Shown: positions 43,201 through 51,205 of the stretch, in pieces | How positions within the stretch are numbered: the first letter of the stretch is position 1 | How the letters are laid out: each line of letters starts with the position of its first letter | Source: M30B19 sp041741535 | GTDB lineage: Bacteria > Planctomycetota > Planctomycetia > Pirellulales > Pirellulaceae | Reading direction: 5' to 3' | NCBI GenBank assembly: GCA_041741535.1 | Contig: JBGSJV010000034.1 | Coordinates: 1 to 64,000 of the forward strand | Length of the DNA stretch: 64,000 nucleotides | Translations under genes and position numbers: made by a program | The notes under the pieces: generated by a model | Seen by the model: only the letters and a program-made list of their open reading frames with translations | Told to the model about the DNA's origin: nothing | The model's database searches: none

Positions 43201-43466
43201 ATCGCCACCAATCGCTTGAGTGGTTCGAACTGCTCGGCCATCCAAACCGAGCCCATGCCACCTTCCCCGATTTTTTCAATCAAGCGATATCGGCCGGAAA
43301 CGATCCGATCGATGTTCTTAAAGTCGATTTGCTCGACCGACCCGAAGCCTCGTCCCGCTGCACCGTAGGCGGCATGCAGTCCAAATTCCAACGAATCGCT
43401 GAACCGGTCACTGGACGATTCCGCCGCGTGAGATTCGTCATGGGGATCGGACGGCTCCGTTGACAT
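40203..43466 (-). CDS. Ser/Thr protein kinase with TM segment and TPR repeats
   Basis: A 1087-residue receptor kinase. The N-terminal kinase domain (about 58-350) has the glycine loop IGEGGMGSV, VAIK lysine K90, catalytic HRDIKPSN (D183) and DFGVAK (D204), so it looks active. One membrane helix near 385-410 (AWTAVLIFIVLLAGIGGTSW) separates it from an extracytoplasmic coiled coil (EEKAEEAWRASELAKANEKLAGL) and about ten TPR-like repeats (DKALELDQRMLQLGEENLGPDHVYTL and similar). It probably senses an envelope signal and phosphorylates the co-transcribed ECF sigma factor, by analogy with planctomycete kinase-linked ECF systems. I start at MSTEPSD (43466) because residues before it are arginine-rich and unlike the family. 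Confidence 0.95.
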   Translation of the reverse strand: MSTEPSDPHDESHAAESSSDRFSDSLEFGLHAAYGAAGRGFGSVEQIDFKNIDRIVSGRYRLIEKIGEGGMGSVWMAEQFEPLKRLVAIKLIKPGMGSREVLGRFQAEQQALAVLDHPNIAKILDAGLDEIGMPYFVMELIKGVPITRYCDELRLGTKERLELFVPICQAIQHAHQKGLIHRDIKPSNLLIARFDEIPVPKVIDFGVAKAVGPILNEGTIQTGFNAIVGTLEYMSPEQATFNNRDIDTRADIYALGAVLYELLVGSPPISRQVMTRLAVDEVLKFIRETDPPTPSHKFSSAERRASIAAQRNCEPDRLTRVLQNDLDWIVMKALEKERSRRYDSSSALGEDIQRYLIGDAVEAAPPSRLYRLTKWYRRHRVMAWTAVLIFIVLLAGIGGTSWGYFYALQQQGVAEEKAEEAWRASELAKANEKLAGLASSNTKAFADHLVNDFLRVARPEGWNGGRGIDVTIREALVSAESAVNETFRNHPIAEAIARMAYAQTWHDLGEYSRAEVHWRQTLELFRNEEEFKIPKSDSLWLQPRVGLGHCLLKQSKVAEAKTWFELALKDFGDDREDLRSYAWPAHVGLAEIDLLELRPQQTLDRLLPILTHAESDLTQHRDLIVQISTLVSAAYEALGQMDKALELDQRMLQLGEENLGPDHVYTLILKNAVAQNHWKLRQYDEAIPKFRALVDACSRVFGPEHPTTLEIKINLAANLSDSGQVADGEALLIELIPQITAKRGPQHEKTLEARKLLGIALLKQKKFAKAEEVLQTVWRDAQQALGEDHAETMRVLSYYCESLQQAGKLAEAVPYRETLLQLRRKHDDRNDPDLLPTMNNLASLYWRTGQLAKSIPLFREVVAKCQAEYGLDHRRTLQASANLAVNLRDDGQVDEAITILKQTCEHTPKHTGLEWVADELLVLYLAQDQWEAARPLLVAQEGRLRAALGEAESRAEAAPLVVAHRQTALAENLVRQQRMTDAEPLLENAIATYEVQQPTGWQLASAKSLLAEGLLMEAAAVQANATEFEEVLKAAEALLLRAHERLTIAAVNDQTVQGKLQETRRRLQKLYKLWGKSEELEKWKVPG

Positions 43467-43732
43467 ACTTTTTCTCAAATAGGATGCGGTTCCAAAAAGA
43501 TCACGTCGAATCCGCAGCGTCGGCAACTCGGCGAGCGCAAGTAACGGATTCGATTCTAACGCAATCTTTGCGAATCGGCGCGGGGCTCCTCTGGGGATCT
43601 CGCCGCAGTTGGTAACGACACTTCCAATCCGAGGACAAACGATTTTCGCGGCAAGAAAATAGTGACAACAGAGAATTTTGTCAAAATTTATGTCTTAGCG
43701 TTTTGTCACTACTTCATTTTGGGGTTGATCCG

Positions 43733-43804
43733 GAAAAGGGGTCAGGAGTCAAGTGCCGGAACGGCCCGGTGGGTGCTTTGCACAATGGACTCCTGCCCCT
43801 TTTC
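43733..43804. repeat. second copy of GGGGTCAGGAGTC palindrome
   Basis: AAAAGGGGTCAGGAGTC at 43733 pairs with GGACTCCTGCCCCTTTT ending near 43804. The centre carries GCCGGAACGGCCC, as in the 127-272 element. This copy lacks the 16 bp terminal repeats seen there, so only the core is shared. It lies in the 506 bp gap between the kinase start (43466) and the small PEP-CTERM stop, which otherwise shows nothing. Confidence 0.75.
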
Positions 43805-43972
43805 TAGCTCGAGTTTTGGTTGTGACCATGCACGAGATCCCACCGAGTGGTGAGTCGTGACCGGCCCGCATGTTTGAAAGTAAAGATCTTTCCGCTCGGT
43901 GCCGGTCATCGAGTCTTGCCCGCGGGATGCCAGAGCGCTGTCGGGCGTTTTTTCTGGGATTGGTTCGCCGGT

Positions 43973-44557
43973 TCAGCAACTTCTGCGACGAAGGAACAGG
44001 CCGACAACTCCCGCCGTCAAAACGAGCGCCAGACCGCTGGGTTCAGGAACGGCAACCGGATTGCTGAGCCGGGTCCCATTTCCGTCGGTAATAAACATGT
44101 TCCCGATAAACGTTTGGCTGGCTTGCTGATTAAAACCTGATATCGCCGCAATATTGTAGGTTGCGGCTTTTAGAGTTACCGTGTCCCCGGCGCTCACAGA
44201 GAAGGAACTATTCAGAAATATATATCCATCGTTGGAAGTAATTTGGCCCTGGTTAAAGACAAGATTGTCGACAAAAGTTCCAAAGCGAGATATTGGCAAG
44301 GCCCCATTGATCGAAATCGAAAGGTGGGGAGAGAGGTTGGCGAAGGCCTGGCTGCCATCGGACGTCACCCACTCGTCAAAGATGATTAACTGTCCAGAAC
44401 CTGCGGTGGTTATGTTGAATGTGATGTCCGCCGTGATTTGGAGACTGCCGGAAGTGCTATTGGTTGGCGCGACGACAATAATGCCGGCAGTTGCTCGGTC
44501 TGCGAGCGAAACAAGTGCCAGGAAAGGGAGAACAAGTGAAGCGAGCATGTTCTTCAT
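43973..44557 (-). CDS. small PEP-CTERM sorted protein
   Basis: A 194-residue exported protein. Signal peptide MKNMLASLVLPFLALVSLADRATA is followed by a beta-rich domain (LQITADITFNITTAGSGQLIIFDEW; FSVSAGDTVTLKAATYN) without recognised family or enzyme motif, then AVPEPSGLALVLTAGVVGLFLRRRSC, a full PEP-CTERM signal (VPEP, hydrophobic helix, arginines). It is probably translocated by Sec and processed by an exosortase encoded elsewhere. The start could also be ATG 44566, three codons earlier. The upstream block at 44677-44730 is shared with the two large PEP-CTERM genes. Confidence 0.88.
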   Translation of the reverse strand: MKNMLASLVLPFLALVSLADRATAGIIVVAPTNSTSGSLQITADITFNITTAGSGQLIIFDEWVTSDGSQAFANLSPHLSISINGALPISRFGTFVDNLVFNQGQITSNDGYIFLNSSFSVSAGDTVTLKAATYNIAAISGFNQQASQTFIGNMFITDGNGTRLSNPVAVPEPSGLALVLTAGVVGLFLRRRSC

Positions 44558-44676
44558 AGTGAACATTTCAATTAGGGGTTGGAAAACGGCAGCGCGAACC
44601 TATTTGGCACATCGCCAAAGGAATTTGGAGGACTTTAAACTTCTAAGGTTGGGATACGCTCGAAGGCTGGACGGGA

Positions 44677-44730
44677 TACATCCGCGCCGCAAACGTTTTC
44701 GCGTGGAGTATTTTGAGATTTTTCAAGAAT
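44677..44730 (-). promoter_or_regulatory. conserved PEP-CTERM upstream block, copy 3
   Basis: Minus strand: ATTCTTGAAAAATCTCAAAA, then TACTCCACGCGAAAA, 13 bases, GATGTA. It lies about 120 nt upstream of the small PEP-CTERM start. The protein it precedes is not a paralog of the large pair, which is the main reason to take the block as regulatory rather than a duplication relic. Confidence 0.5.
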
Positions 44731-44788
44731 AGTCGAAACACGTTGAGGTATCGCCCTAACCGTTTCTGCAGGAATGCCTAAAGGAGGC

Positions 44789-46960
44789 CTAGAATTTCCG
44801 CGTTGCTGAGATTCGTTTCCGCTCGGGATCGATTTCCAGAATCTTGACTTTGACGATATCGCCGACGGAAACCACTTGGCTTGGGTCGCGAACAAATTCG
44901 TTCGACAATTGTGAGATATGGATCAAGGCGTCTTGATGGACTCCGATATCCACAAAGGCTCCGAAGTGGGTCACGTTGGTAATCACACCTTCCAAGACCA
45001 ATCCGGTTCGCAAGTCTTCCAGGCAGTGAATGTCTTCCGCGAACCGGGCGACCGTGAATTCTCGCCGTGGATCACGACCTGGCTTGGCCAGTTCCGCCAA
45101 GATGTCGGTGACGGTTGGCAAGCCAACGTCGCCGTCCACAAAATTTTCTGGCTTGAGAGTTTGCACCAAGGCGGTGTTGCCCAAGATGGCCGTGGGTTCG
45201 GCGCCAACTGATTTGGCCATGCGACTGACGATCGGATAGCTTTCTGGGTGGACGGCCGAATTGTCCAGCGGTTGCTCCCCACCGCGAATTCGCAGGAACC
45301 CTGCTGCTTGTTCAAAAGCCTTCTTGCCCAACTTCGCGACCGACAACAATTGCTTGCGATTGGTAAACCGTCCGTTGGAGTCACGATGAGCCACGATGTT
45401 TTCGGCCAACTTGGGGCCAATCCCGGCAACGTAGGCCAGCAACGGGGCACTGGCCGTATTCAGGTCGACGCCCACATGGTTGACGCACGACTCGACGACT
45501 CGATCCAAGCACTTGCGCAGTTGTGCCTGATTGACATCGTGTTGGTATTGGCCGACCCCAATCGACTTGGGATCGGCTTTGACCAACTCGGCCAACGGAT
45601 CTTGCAACCTACGCGCGATGCTGATGGCTCCACGAACCGTCAAATCCAGATTGGGGAACTCGTGCGCAGCGAGTTCGCTGGCGGAATAAATCGACGCACC
45701 CGATTCACTGACCATGACTTTCGTCACGTTCAATCTCTGCTCGCGAATCAAGTTGCCGACGAACGCGTCCGTCTCGCGCGAGCCGGTGCCGTTGCCAATC
45801 GCGATCAGTTCGACGGCATGACGCCGAATCAGTCCCAGTAGCGTCTGACCGGCGGCACTGGTATCGTTTTTGGGCGGGGTCGGATAGATGGTGGCATTCT
45901 CCAAGTACTTCCCCGTACCATCGATCACCGCAACCTTGCAGCCGGTACGAAACCCGGGGTCGATGCCGATCGTGACGCGCGGACCTGCGGGTGGGGCCAT
46001 CAGCAGTTCGTGGAGGTTCTTGCCGAAAACCGCAATCGCTTCTTCGTCGGCCCGATCTTTGAGGCTCTGCAAAATCGCCGATTCCGTTGCCGGCAGCAAT
46101 AATCGATCGACGCAGTCCTCGACCGTTGCATTCAGTTCGGCGTGGAACTCGAATTGGCGGTTATGCACGAGCGTTCGCTTGAAACTTGAAACGACATGCG
46201 ACGTATCCAAGTCCAAGCTCACGCGGAGAAGATCTTCCGCCTCGCCGCGCAACATGGCCAATAGCCGATGGGAGGGAATCTTGCGAACCGGTTCTTGATG
46301 ATCGAGATACAGTTCGAACTTGTTCTGTTCGTCGGTTTTGCCGCGTTTGAGTTTGGATGCGACATAGCCGTACGATTGGGCTTGTTCGAACATTTGCGCA
46401 CGGAGCCCCGCGTTCTCGGACCATTGCTCGGCGACAATATCCAACGCTCCCCGGAGGGCCGTTTCCGGATCGGGAACCCCACGTTTCTCGTCCACGTACG
46501 CTTGTAAAGTGTTGGCTTTAGATCGCGACAATCGTTCTTGCTTTACGAGCAGATCGGCGAGCGGTTGCAGGCCTTGTTCCCGCGCGATCGTGGCCCGCGT
46601 GCGTCGCTTGGGCTTGAACGGCAAGTAAATGGCCTCGAGCGTCCGAAGGTCGGCACAGGCCTCGATTTGTTTCCGAAGTGCTTCGGTCAGAAGTCCTTGT
46701 TCGGTAATCGACTGGAGGACCGTTGCTTTGCGGGCAGCCAACGTCTGGATTCGCTCCAAAGCATCTTCAATCGCTCGTAAGGCGATCTCGTCCAACCCAC
46801 CGGTCGCTTCTTTGCGATAACGAGCGATAAACGGAATCGTGTTCCCGGCATTCAACAATTCGATCACTGCACGAATTTGCCGAGTCGGCAGTTTTAGCTC
46901 CTCAGCAATCTGGTTGATCTCCACGAGGGAATCATCACTGCTGGAGTTACCATTCTTCAA
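44789..46960 (-). CDS. tex: Tex family RNA-binding transcription accessory protein
   Basis: A 723-residue protein matching Tex along its length. N-terminal helical domain: IAEELKLPTRQIRAVIELLNAGNTIPFIARYRKEATGGLDE and IYLPFKPKRRTRATIARE. YqgF/RuvX-like nuclease-fold domain: TIGIDPGFRTGCKVAVID, AIGNGTGSRETDAFV. Helix-hairpin-helix part: SVGVGQYQHDVNQ-type IGVGQYQHDVNQAQL, YVAGIGPKLAENIVAHR. C-terminal S1 domain: GVITNVTHFGAFVDIGVHQDALIHISQLS. It is a cytoplasmic nucleic-acid-binding factor involved in transcription and ribosome-associated processes in other bacteria. The start is a TTG at 46960 with GAGGT about 8 nt upstream; no in-frame ATG lies near. Confidence 0.96.
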   Translation of the reverse strand: MKNGNSSSDDSLVEINQIAEELKLPTRQIRAVIELLNAGNTIPFIARYRKEATGGLDEIALRAIEDALERIQTLAARKATVLQSITEQGLLTEALRKQIEACADLRTLEAIYLPFKPKRRTRATIAREQGLQPLADLLVKQERLSRSKANTLQAYVDEKRGVPDPETALRGALDIVAEQWSENAGLRAQMFEQAQSYGYVASKLKRGKTDEQNKFELYLDHQEPVRKIPSHRLLAMLRGEAEDLLRVSLDLDTSHVVSSFKRTLVHNRQFEFHAELNATVEDCVDRLLLPATESAILQSLKDRADEEAIAVFGKNLHELLMAPPAGPRVTIGIDPGFRTGCKVAVIDGTGKYLENATIYPTPPKNDTSAAGQTLLGLIRRHAVELIAIGNGTGSRETDAFVGNLIREQRLNVTKVMVSESGASIYSASELAAHEFPNLDLTVRGAISIARRLQDPLAELVKADPKSIGVGQYQHDVNQAQLRKCLDRVVESCVNHVGVDLNTASAPLLAYVAGIGPKLAENIVAHRDSNGRFTNRKQLLSVAKLGKKAFEQAAGFLRIRGGEQPLDNSAVHPESYPIVSRMAKSVGAEPTAILGNTALVQTLKPENFVDGDVGLPTVTDILAELAKPGRDPRREFTVARFAEDIHCLEDLRTGLVLEGVITNVTHFGAFVDIGVHQDALIHISQLSNEFVRDPSQVVSVGDIVKVKILEIDPERKRISATRKF

Positions 46961-47050
46961 AGCTGGACCTCAAACGTGAAACGGATCCGAAGGAACCAAT
47001 CGGAACTCGGCGAAGGAAAGAGCGCGTGCAGGTGGCAACCACCGACTGGG

Positions 47051-48106
47051 CTACCAACGAAATACCGGTCCGTCTTCGGCCATGCGAATGCCAATTTGTA
47101 GATGGTCTTTGTTGACGACTTTTGCTTTGTCGTCTTCACCGGCTGCGGACGATTGTAATTGACGCATGATGTACTTGGCGTTGTAGGCGACCGAACTGTC
47201 CGGGCCTTTGAAGCCCAAGCACCGTCGGTTCCAAGCCAAATCCATGCCCACCATTTGTCCCCGATTGAGATCAAACAGCACCGTGCCTTGACTCATTTGT
47301 TGCATCAATTGGGATTCGATCCGTGGGTCATCCACCGGAGTCAAGACTTGCGTGTCGAAACTCACCGTCGCGACACCGTCGTCGACCGACTGCAACCGAT
47401 ACTCGATTTGTGTCACGATCTTGCGCTGGGTCCCATCGTTGTGACGAACCATGATATTGCCAGGGACGCGCCAGGCTTGGCCAATTCGCACGGGTCGGCC
47501 GGGCAAAGGCATGGTGACATCGCCGACACCAAACTTGACGTTGCGGTAGACTTCTTGTCGGTCAATCACTTGGCCAATGGAGTTGATCTGGTAAGTTGCC
47601 ATGGGGATACCGATCCATTCGGCGAATTGCCGATACACTTCCGGAATCTCTCCGCGTTGGTTGCGAGAATTGTACTCGACGGGTGGGTGTTCATCAGTTT
47701 GTTGCCACATATCCGCGGCTTCTAGTGTCAACATGATGGTCGCGTTGCCCAAGGAGTCGACGTTGGTAACCTGCCATTTCACGACCGATTGGGCGCGGGA
47801 CTTGGTGTTGTCGTGGTCCGCTTGGGCTCGAGTTTCCGTGGCGGCCACATGATCCACGTTCCAGCGAATAACGTCTCCCTCGCGAAGTTTGTACTTGAAT
47901 TCAAAGGTCTGCTCGTTCTCCAATCGCCGAGCCGTGTCGGACAAGATCTTTAGCGGATCTTTATCGGGTGCGGGTGTTGTCGCGACGGGCTTGGGCTGCA
48001 AGGCCTGCCCGAACAACGTGGTGGGGGAGTCCACAACATTACCTAATCCGATGCTGAAACAGCCCAGAAGCAAAATAATTCGGCGGGCGGAGCTATGAAA
48101 CATCAT
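47051..48106 (-). CDS. exported conserved hypothetical, DUF6263-like
   Basis: About 351 residues. Signal peptide (RRIILLLGCFSIGLGNVV) followed by a Pro/Ala linker and a beta-rich domain (FEFKYKLREGDVIRWNVDHVAATET; KWQVTNVDSLGNATIMLTLEAADMW; PLPGRPVRIGQAWRVPGN; GTVLFDLNRGQMVGMDLAW). The pattern of a threshold 'potency' domain with late DLNRGQ resembles DUF6263-type proteins of planctomycetes. No catalytic residues were recognised. It is predicted periplasmic. The ATG at 48106 has AGG about 7 nt upstream; a TTG at 48121 is less likely. Confidence 0.7.
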   Translation of the reverse strand: MMFHSSARRIILLLGCFSIGLGNVVDSPTTLFGQALQPKPVATTPAPDKDPLKILSDTARRLENEQTFEFKYKLREGDVIRWNVDHVAATETRAQADHDNTKSRAQSVVKWQVTNVDSLGNATIMLTLEAADMWQQTDEHPPVEYNSRNQRGEIPEVYRQFAEWIGIPMATYQINSIGQVIDRQEVYRNVKFGVGDVTMPLPGRPVRIGQAWRVPGNIMVRHNDGTQRKIVTQIEYRLQSVDDGVATVSFDTQVLTPVDDPRIESQLMQQMSQGTVLFDLNRGQMVGMDLAWNRRCLGFKGPDSSVAYNAKYIMRQLQSSAAGEDDKAKVVNKDHLQIGIRMAEDGPVFRW

Positions 48107-48499
48107 GTTTGACCTACGCAATCCCTGCGAAAACGGTGCTTTCGTCCAACGCTGTCAAGTCATCCGCTTTGGCTGAGCTGGTGCGCCAGCGCTCGCGAAA
48201 CACGTTAACTTAGCGGTATGGTGCCTTTGTCGGCAAATTCCCGGTGTGCGTCAGCCGACCACCCTGAAAACCAACTCGACCGCCATTATTCAAGAAATGG
48301 CGTCGAGCTCCAAGAGGAAAAAATGATTTGCAAGAAATAGGACTTTGGCCCCGGTTCGGAGCCCAACGTTTGCCAGCATTTTGGTTACAATTCGCAACGG
48401 GCCGGTTGGTCGAGCATCCCACCAAGTCAAGTATGGGGAGCGTGCGGGCGCCGATCGAGTTTTTTTGGAATAGGCTATTTTACAATTAGAAGGTGAACC
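48107..48499. other. divergent intergenic region
   Basis: A 393 bp gap between the DUF6263-like gene and the esterase, which point away from each other; both promoters must be here. I see no repeat array or RNA gene in it. Confidence 0.4.
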
Positions 48500-49228
48500 A
48501 TGGGAATTTGGCGAAGTTTGGCAACGATCGGTTTGATTGCTTGGGGATGTGGATTCGGATGGACGAGTTCTGCCGTGGCGCAGGAAACCGGCCAACAGGC
48601 GAAGGAGCTCGATCGCGCGACCACGGTGAAACTGAAGTACCTGTTTTCGCTCCCGAAGGGTTATGACGAACAAGAATCCTGGCCGGTGTTATTGTTTTTG
48701 CACGGGGCCGGGGAACGGGGCAGCGACCTGGACCTGGTCAAGAAACATGGTCCGCCGAAACTAATTGATGCCGGAAAAGACTTTCCGTTTATCGTCGTAT
48801 CGCCTCAGTGTCCGGGTGGTCGTTGGTGGGAAGCCTTTGAGTTGGCGGCGCTGTTGGATGAAATCGAAGCCAATTACAAAGTCGACAAAAAGCGAATCTA
48901 TGTCACGGGCCTGAGCATGGGCGGGTTCGGAACGTGGGGTCTGGCCGCCTATCAACCCAACCGATTTGCGGCGATTGCTCCGATTTGTGGTGGCGGCGAA
49001 CCGTTCACAACTCGGTTGTATTCCCATGTACCAACTTGGGCCTTCCATGGGGATCAAGACAATGTCGTCCCGTTGGCTCGGTCCGAGAGCATGGTCGAAG
49101 GTTTGAAGCGAGCCAATGGAAACGTGAAGTTCACTGTCTATCCGGGCGTGGGACACGATTCATGGACGGAAACCTACGACAACGAAGAGCTGTACAAGTG
49201 GTTGCTGGAACACAAGAACACAAAGTGA
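48500..49228 (+). CDS. exported alpha/beta hydrolase (carboxylesterase/phospholipase type)
   Basis: A 242-residue protein. Signal peptide GIWRSLATIGLIAWG... ends at AVAQ. The alpha/beta hydrolase fold is complete: oxyanion region LLFLHGAGERG, nucleophile S139 in GLSMGGFGTW, acid D187 in HGDQDNVVP, base H219 in GVGHDSW. The size and GGFGTW context fit the prolyl-oligopeptidase/esterase-like enzymes frequent in planctomycetes, which cleave ester links in polysaccharides or small substrates; the substrate is not deducible. It is likely periplasmic. It stands alone and is followed by the 78 bp repeat array. Confidence 0.9.
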   Translation: MGIWRSLATIGLIAWGCGFGWTSSAVAQETGQQAKELDRATTVKLKYLFSLPKGYDEQESWPVLLFLHGAGERGSDLDLVKKHGPPKLIDAGKDFPFIVVSPQCPGGRWWEAFELAALLDEIEANYKVDKKRIYVTGLSMGGFGTWGLAAYQPNRFAAIAPICGGGEPFTTRLYSHVPTWAFHGDQDNVVPLARSESMVEGLKRANGNVKFTVYPGVGHDSWTETYDNEELYKWLLEHKNTK

Positions 49229-49327
49229 CATTTCACTGTGATTGCATTGGCAAGGTCCGTGAATCAGCCGTCGGATGGAGGGCAAATTGTATCGGCCCTC
49301 CAGGCCTTCGGAACCTTATGGTTGCCG

Positions 49328-49771
49328 CCAACCGGTGGCTCGCGCCACCGGCAGAGGTTGTGCCGGCCCTTCGGGCCTTAAGACTTCGTCAGTTTGTGTT
49401 CGCCCCAACCGGTGGCTTGCACGATTGGCAGAGGTTATGCCAGCCCTTTGGGCTTTAAGACTTTGTCAGTTTGTGGTTGCCTCCAACCGGTGGTTTGCAC
49501 CAGTGGCAGAGGTTGTGCCAGCCCTTTGGGCTTTAAGACTTTGTCCGTTTGTGGTCGCCTCCAACCGGTGGCTCGCGCCACCGGCAGAGGTTGTGCCAGC
49601 CCATCGGGGTTTAGGACTTCGTCAGTTTGTGGTCGCCTCAACCGGTGGTTTGCACCATTGGCAGAGGTTGTCCCAGCCCTTCGGGCTTAAGACTTCGTCA
49701 GTTTGTGGTCGCTCCAACCGGTGGCTTGCACCATTGGCAGAGGTTGTGCCAGCCCTTTGGGCTTTAAGACT
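49328..49771. repeat. six-copy about 78 bp tandem repeat with two hairpins per unit
   Basis: Units start near 49328, 49405, 49483, 49561, 49638 and 49714 (period 76-78 bp). Each contains CCAACCGGTGGC...GCCACCGGCAGAGG, with CCGGTGGC pairing to GCCACCGG (perfect in units 1 and 4, degraded in others), then GCCCTTTGGGC and TTTAAGACTTCGTCAG. A partial unit precedes at about 49290. The array fills the gap between the esterase and the convergent response regulator, so it might act as a bidirectional terminator or be a REP/BIME-type family. Confidence 0.88.
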
Positions 49772-49804
49772 AGTGCCGTGACTCGCTGATGCGGCAGCCA
49801 AATG

Positions 49805-51205
49805 CTACGCGGCGGAGCGATCCGATGTGGAATTGAGCTTGTTGTAGAGCGTTTTGATGCTGACCCCCAGCTCTTGAGCCGCAGCGGTTTTGTTGCCCTG
49901 ATGTCGGTCCAGCGCGGCTTCGATCATGCGTTGTTCCATTTCACGCAGCGAGATAATCTCAGGTTGATGCGTTGGTGTTGCGGCGATTGTCAGCCGAGTT
50001 TGTCCGAATTGGCTGGGCAAATGTTCGACCTCGATGGGCAAACGATCGCACATCACCGAAGCGTGTTCGATGACGTTGGCCAATTCGCGAACATTTCCTG
50101 GCCAAGCGTGTTCCTGCAACAGCGCTCGAACTTGGTCGGAAAAGTGAGGGCTTTGGCCAGCGGCGGAAGGTCGAACCCGGAGTAACAACGATTCTGCCAA
50201 AGCCGGAATATCGGATCGTCGTTGCCGCAAGCTAGGGATGTGAATCTGGAAGGTGTTGATGCGATACATCAGGTCTTCGCGAAATTCGCCATCTTGAACC
50301 ATGTGGGGCAAGTTGCGGTGCGTGGCACAGACAATTCGACAGTCGACTTTTCTGGTCAGCCCTTCGCCCACGCGGCGGATCTCGCCCGATTCCAACACGC
50401 GGAGCAGTTTTGCTTGCATGGCTTTGGGCAACTCGCCAATTTCATCCAAGAAGAGTGTCCCGCCGTTGGCAACTTCGAATAATCCCAAACGATCCACGTC
50501 GGCACCGGTAAACGCTCCCTTCAGATGACCGAACAGTTCACTTTCGATCAAGTTCTCAGGCAGTGCACCACAATTGACGGCCACAAAGGCTTGACTTGCA
50601 CGCGAGCTCTGTTGGTGCATCGCGCGGGCGACTAGTTCCTTGCCGGTTCCTGTTTCACCCAAGACCAGCACCGTTGAATTCGTCGGGGCGACACGCTGGA
50701 TGATGCGTTGCAACTCCAGCATCGTCGGATGGCTGCCGATCAACACACCCGACTTGCGAGACGATTGAGACTCCACTTGTCGTTCCAGCTTTCGACACTG
50801 GCGGACCAACGCCAACTTGTCGGCGACCCGAAGCAAGGCCGTTTCTAATTCACGCAGCTTGCATGGTTTCTCTAAAAAATCGAACGCGCCCAATCGCATG
50901 GATTGGACCGCCACGTTCAAGTCCGCATTCCCGGTCAAGAGAATGGTTTGAATGTCGGGGGCTTGTTCGCGCAGGCGACCAATCAGTTCCAAGCCGTTCA
51001 TGCCCGGCATATTGAGATCCACCAGCGCACAATCGAACGACTGGGTGGCTAACGACGCCAACGCACTGGCTCCGTCCGCGAACGTCGTGACCCGATGACC
51101 ATAGCGGGGCAGTTGGTCTTCCATAAACTCTCGCAACTGTTGCTCGTCGTCCACGCACAACACGTGGAGCGACTCAAGCGGCGAAGGATTGGCGTTTTTC
51201 TTCAT
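49805..51205 (-). CDS. sigma-54-dependent response regulator, NtrC family
   Basis: A 466-residue regulator. Receiver domain (about 12-130) with VDDE, phospho-acceptor D63 and LEKP lysine. AAA+ domain with Walker A GETGTGKE at 183-190, GAFTGAD loop, and FLDEIGELP Walker B. C-terminal Fis-type helix-turn-helix ALDRHQGNKTAAAQELGVSIKTLYNKL. It is expected to activate RpoN promoters. The start at 51205 lies inside the end of the kinase gene (32 bp overlap), pointing to coupled translation of the pair. Confidence 0.95.
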   Translation of the reverse strand: MKKNANPSPLESLHVLCVDDEQQLREFMEDQLPRYGHRVTTFADGASALASLATQSFDCALVDLNMPGMNGLELIGRLREQAPDIQTILLTGNADLNVAVQSMRLGAFDFLEKPCKLRELETALLRVADKLALVRQCRKLERQVESQSSRKSGVLIGSHPTMLELQRIIQRVAPTNSTVLVLGETGTGKELVARAMHQQSSRASQAFVAVNCGALPENLIESELFGHLKGAFTGADVDRLGLFEVANGGTLFLDEIGELPKAMQAKLLRVLESGEIRRVGEGLTRKVDCRIVCATHRNLPHMVQDGEFREDLMYRINTFQIHIPSLRQRRSDIPALAESLLLRVRPSAAGQSPHFSDQVRALLQEHAWPGNVRELANVIEHASVMCDRLPIEVEHLPSQFGQTRLTIAATPTHQPEIISLREMEQRMIEAALDRHQGNKTAAAQELGVSIKTLYNKLNSTSDRSAA

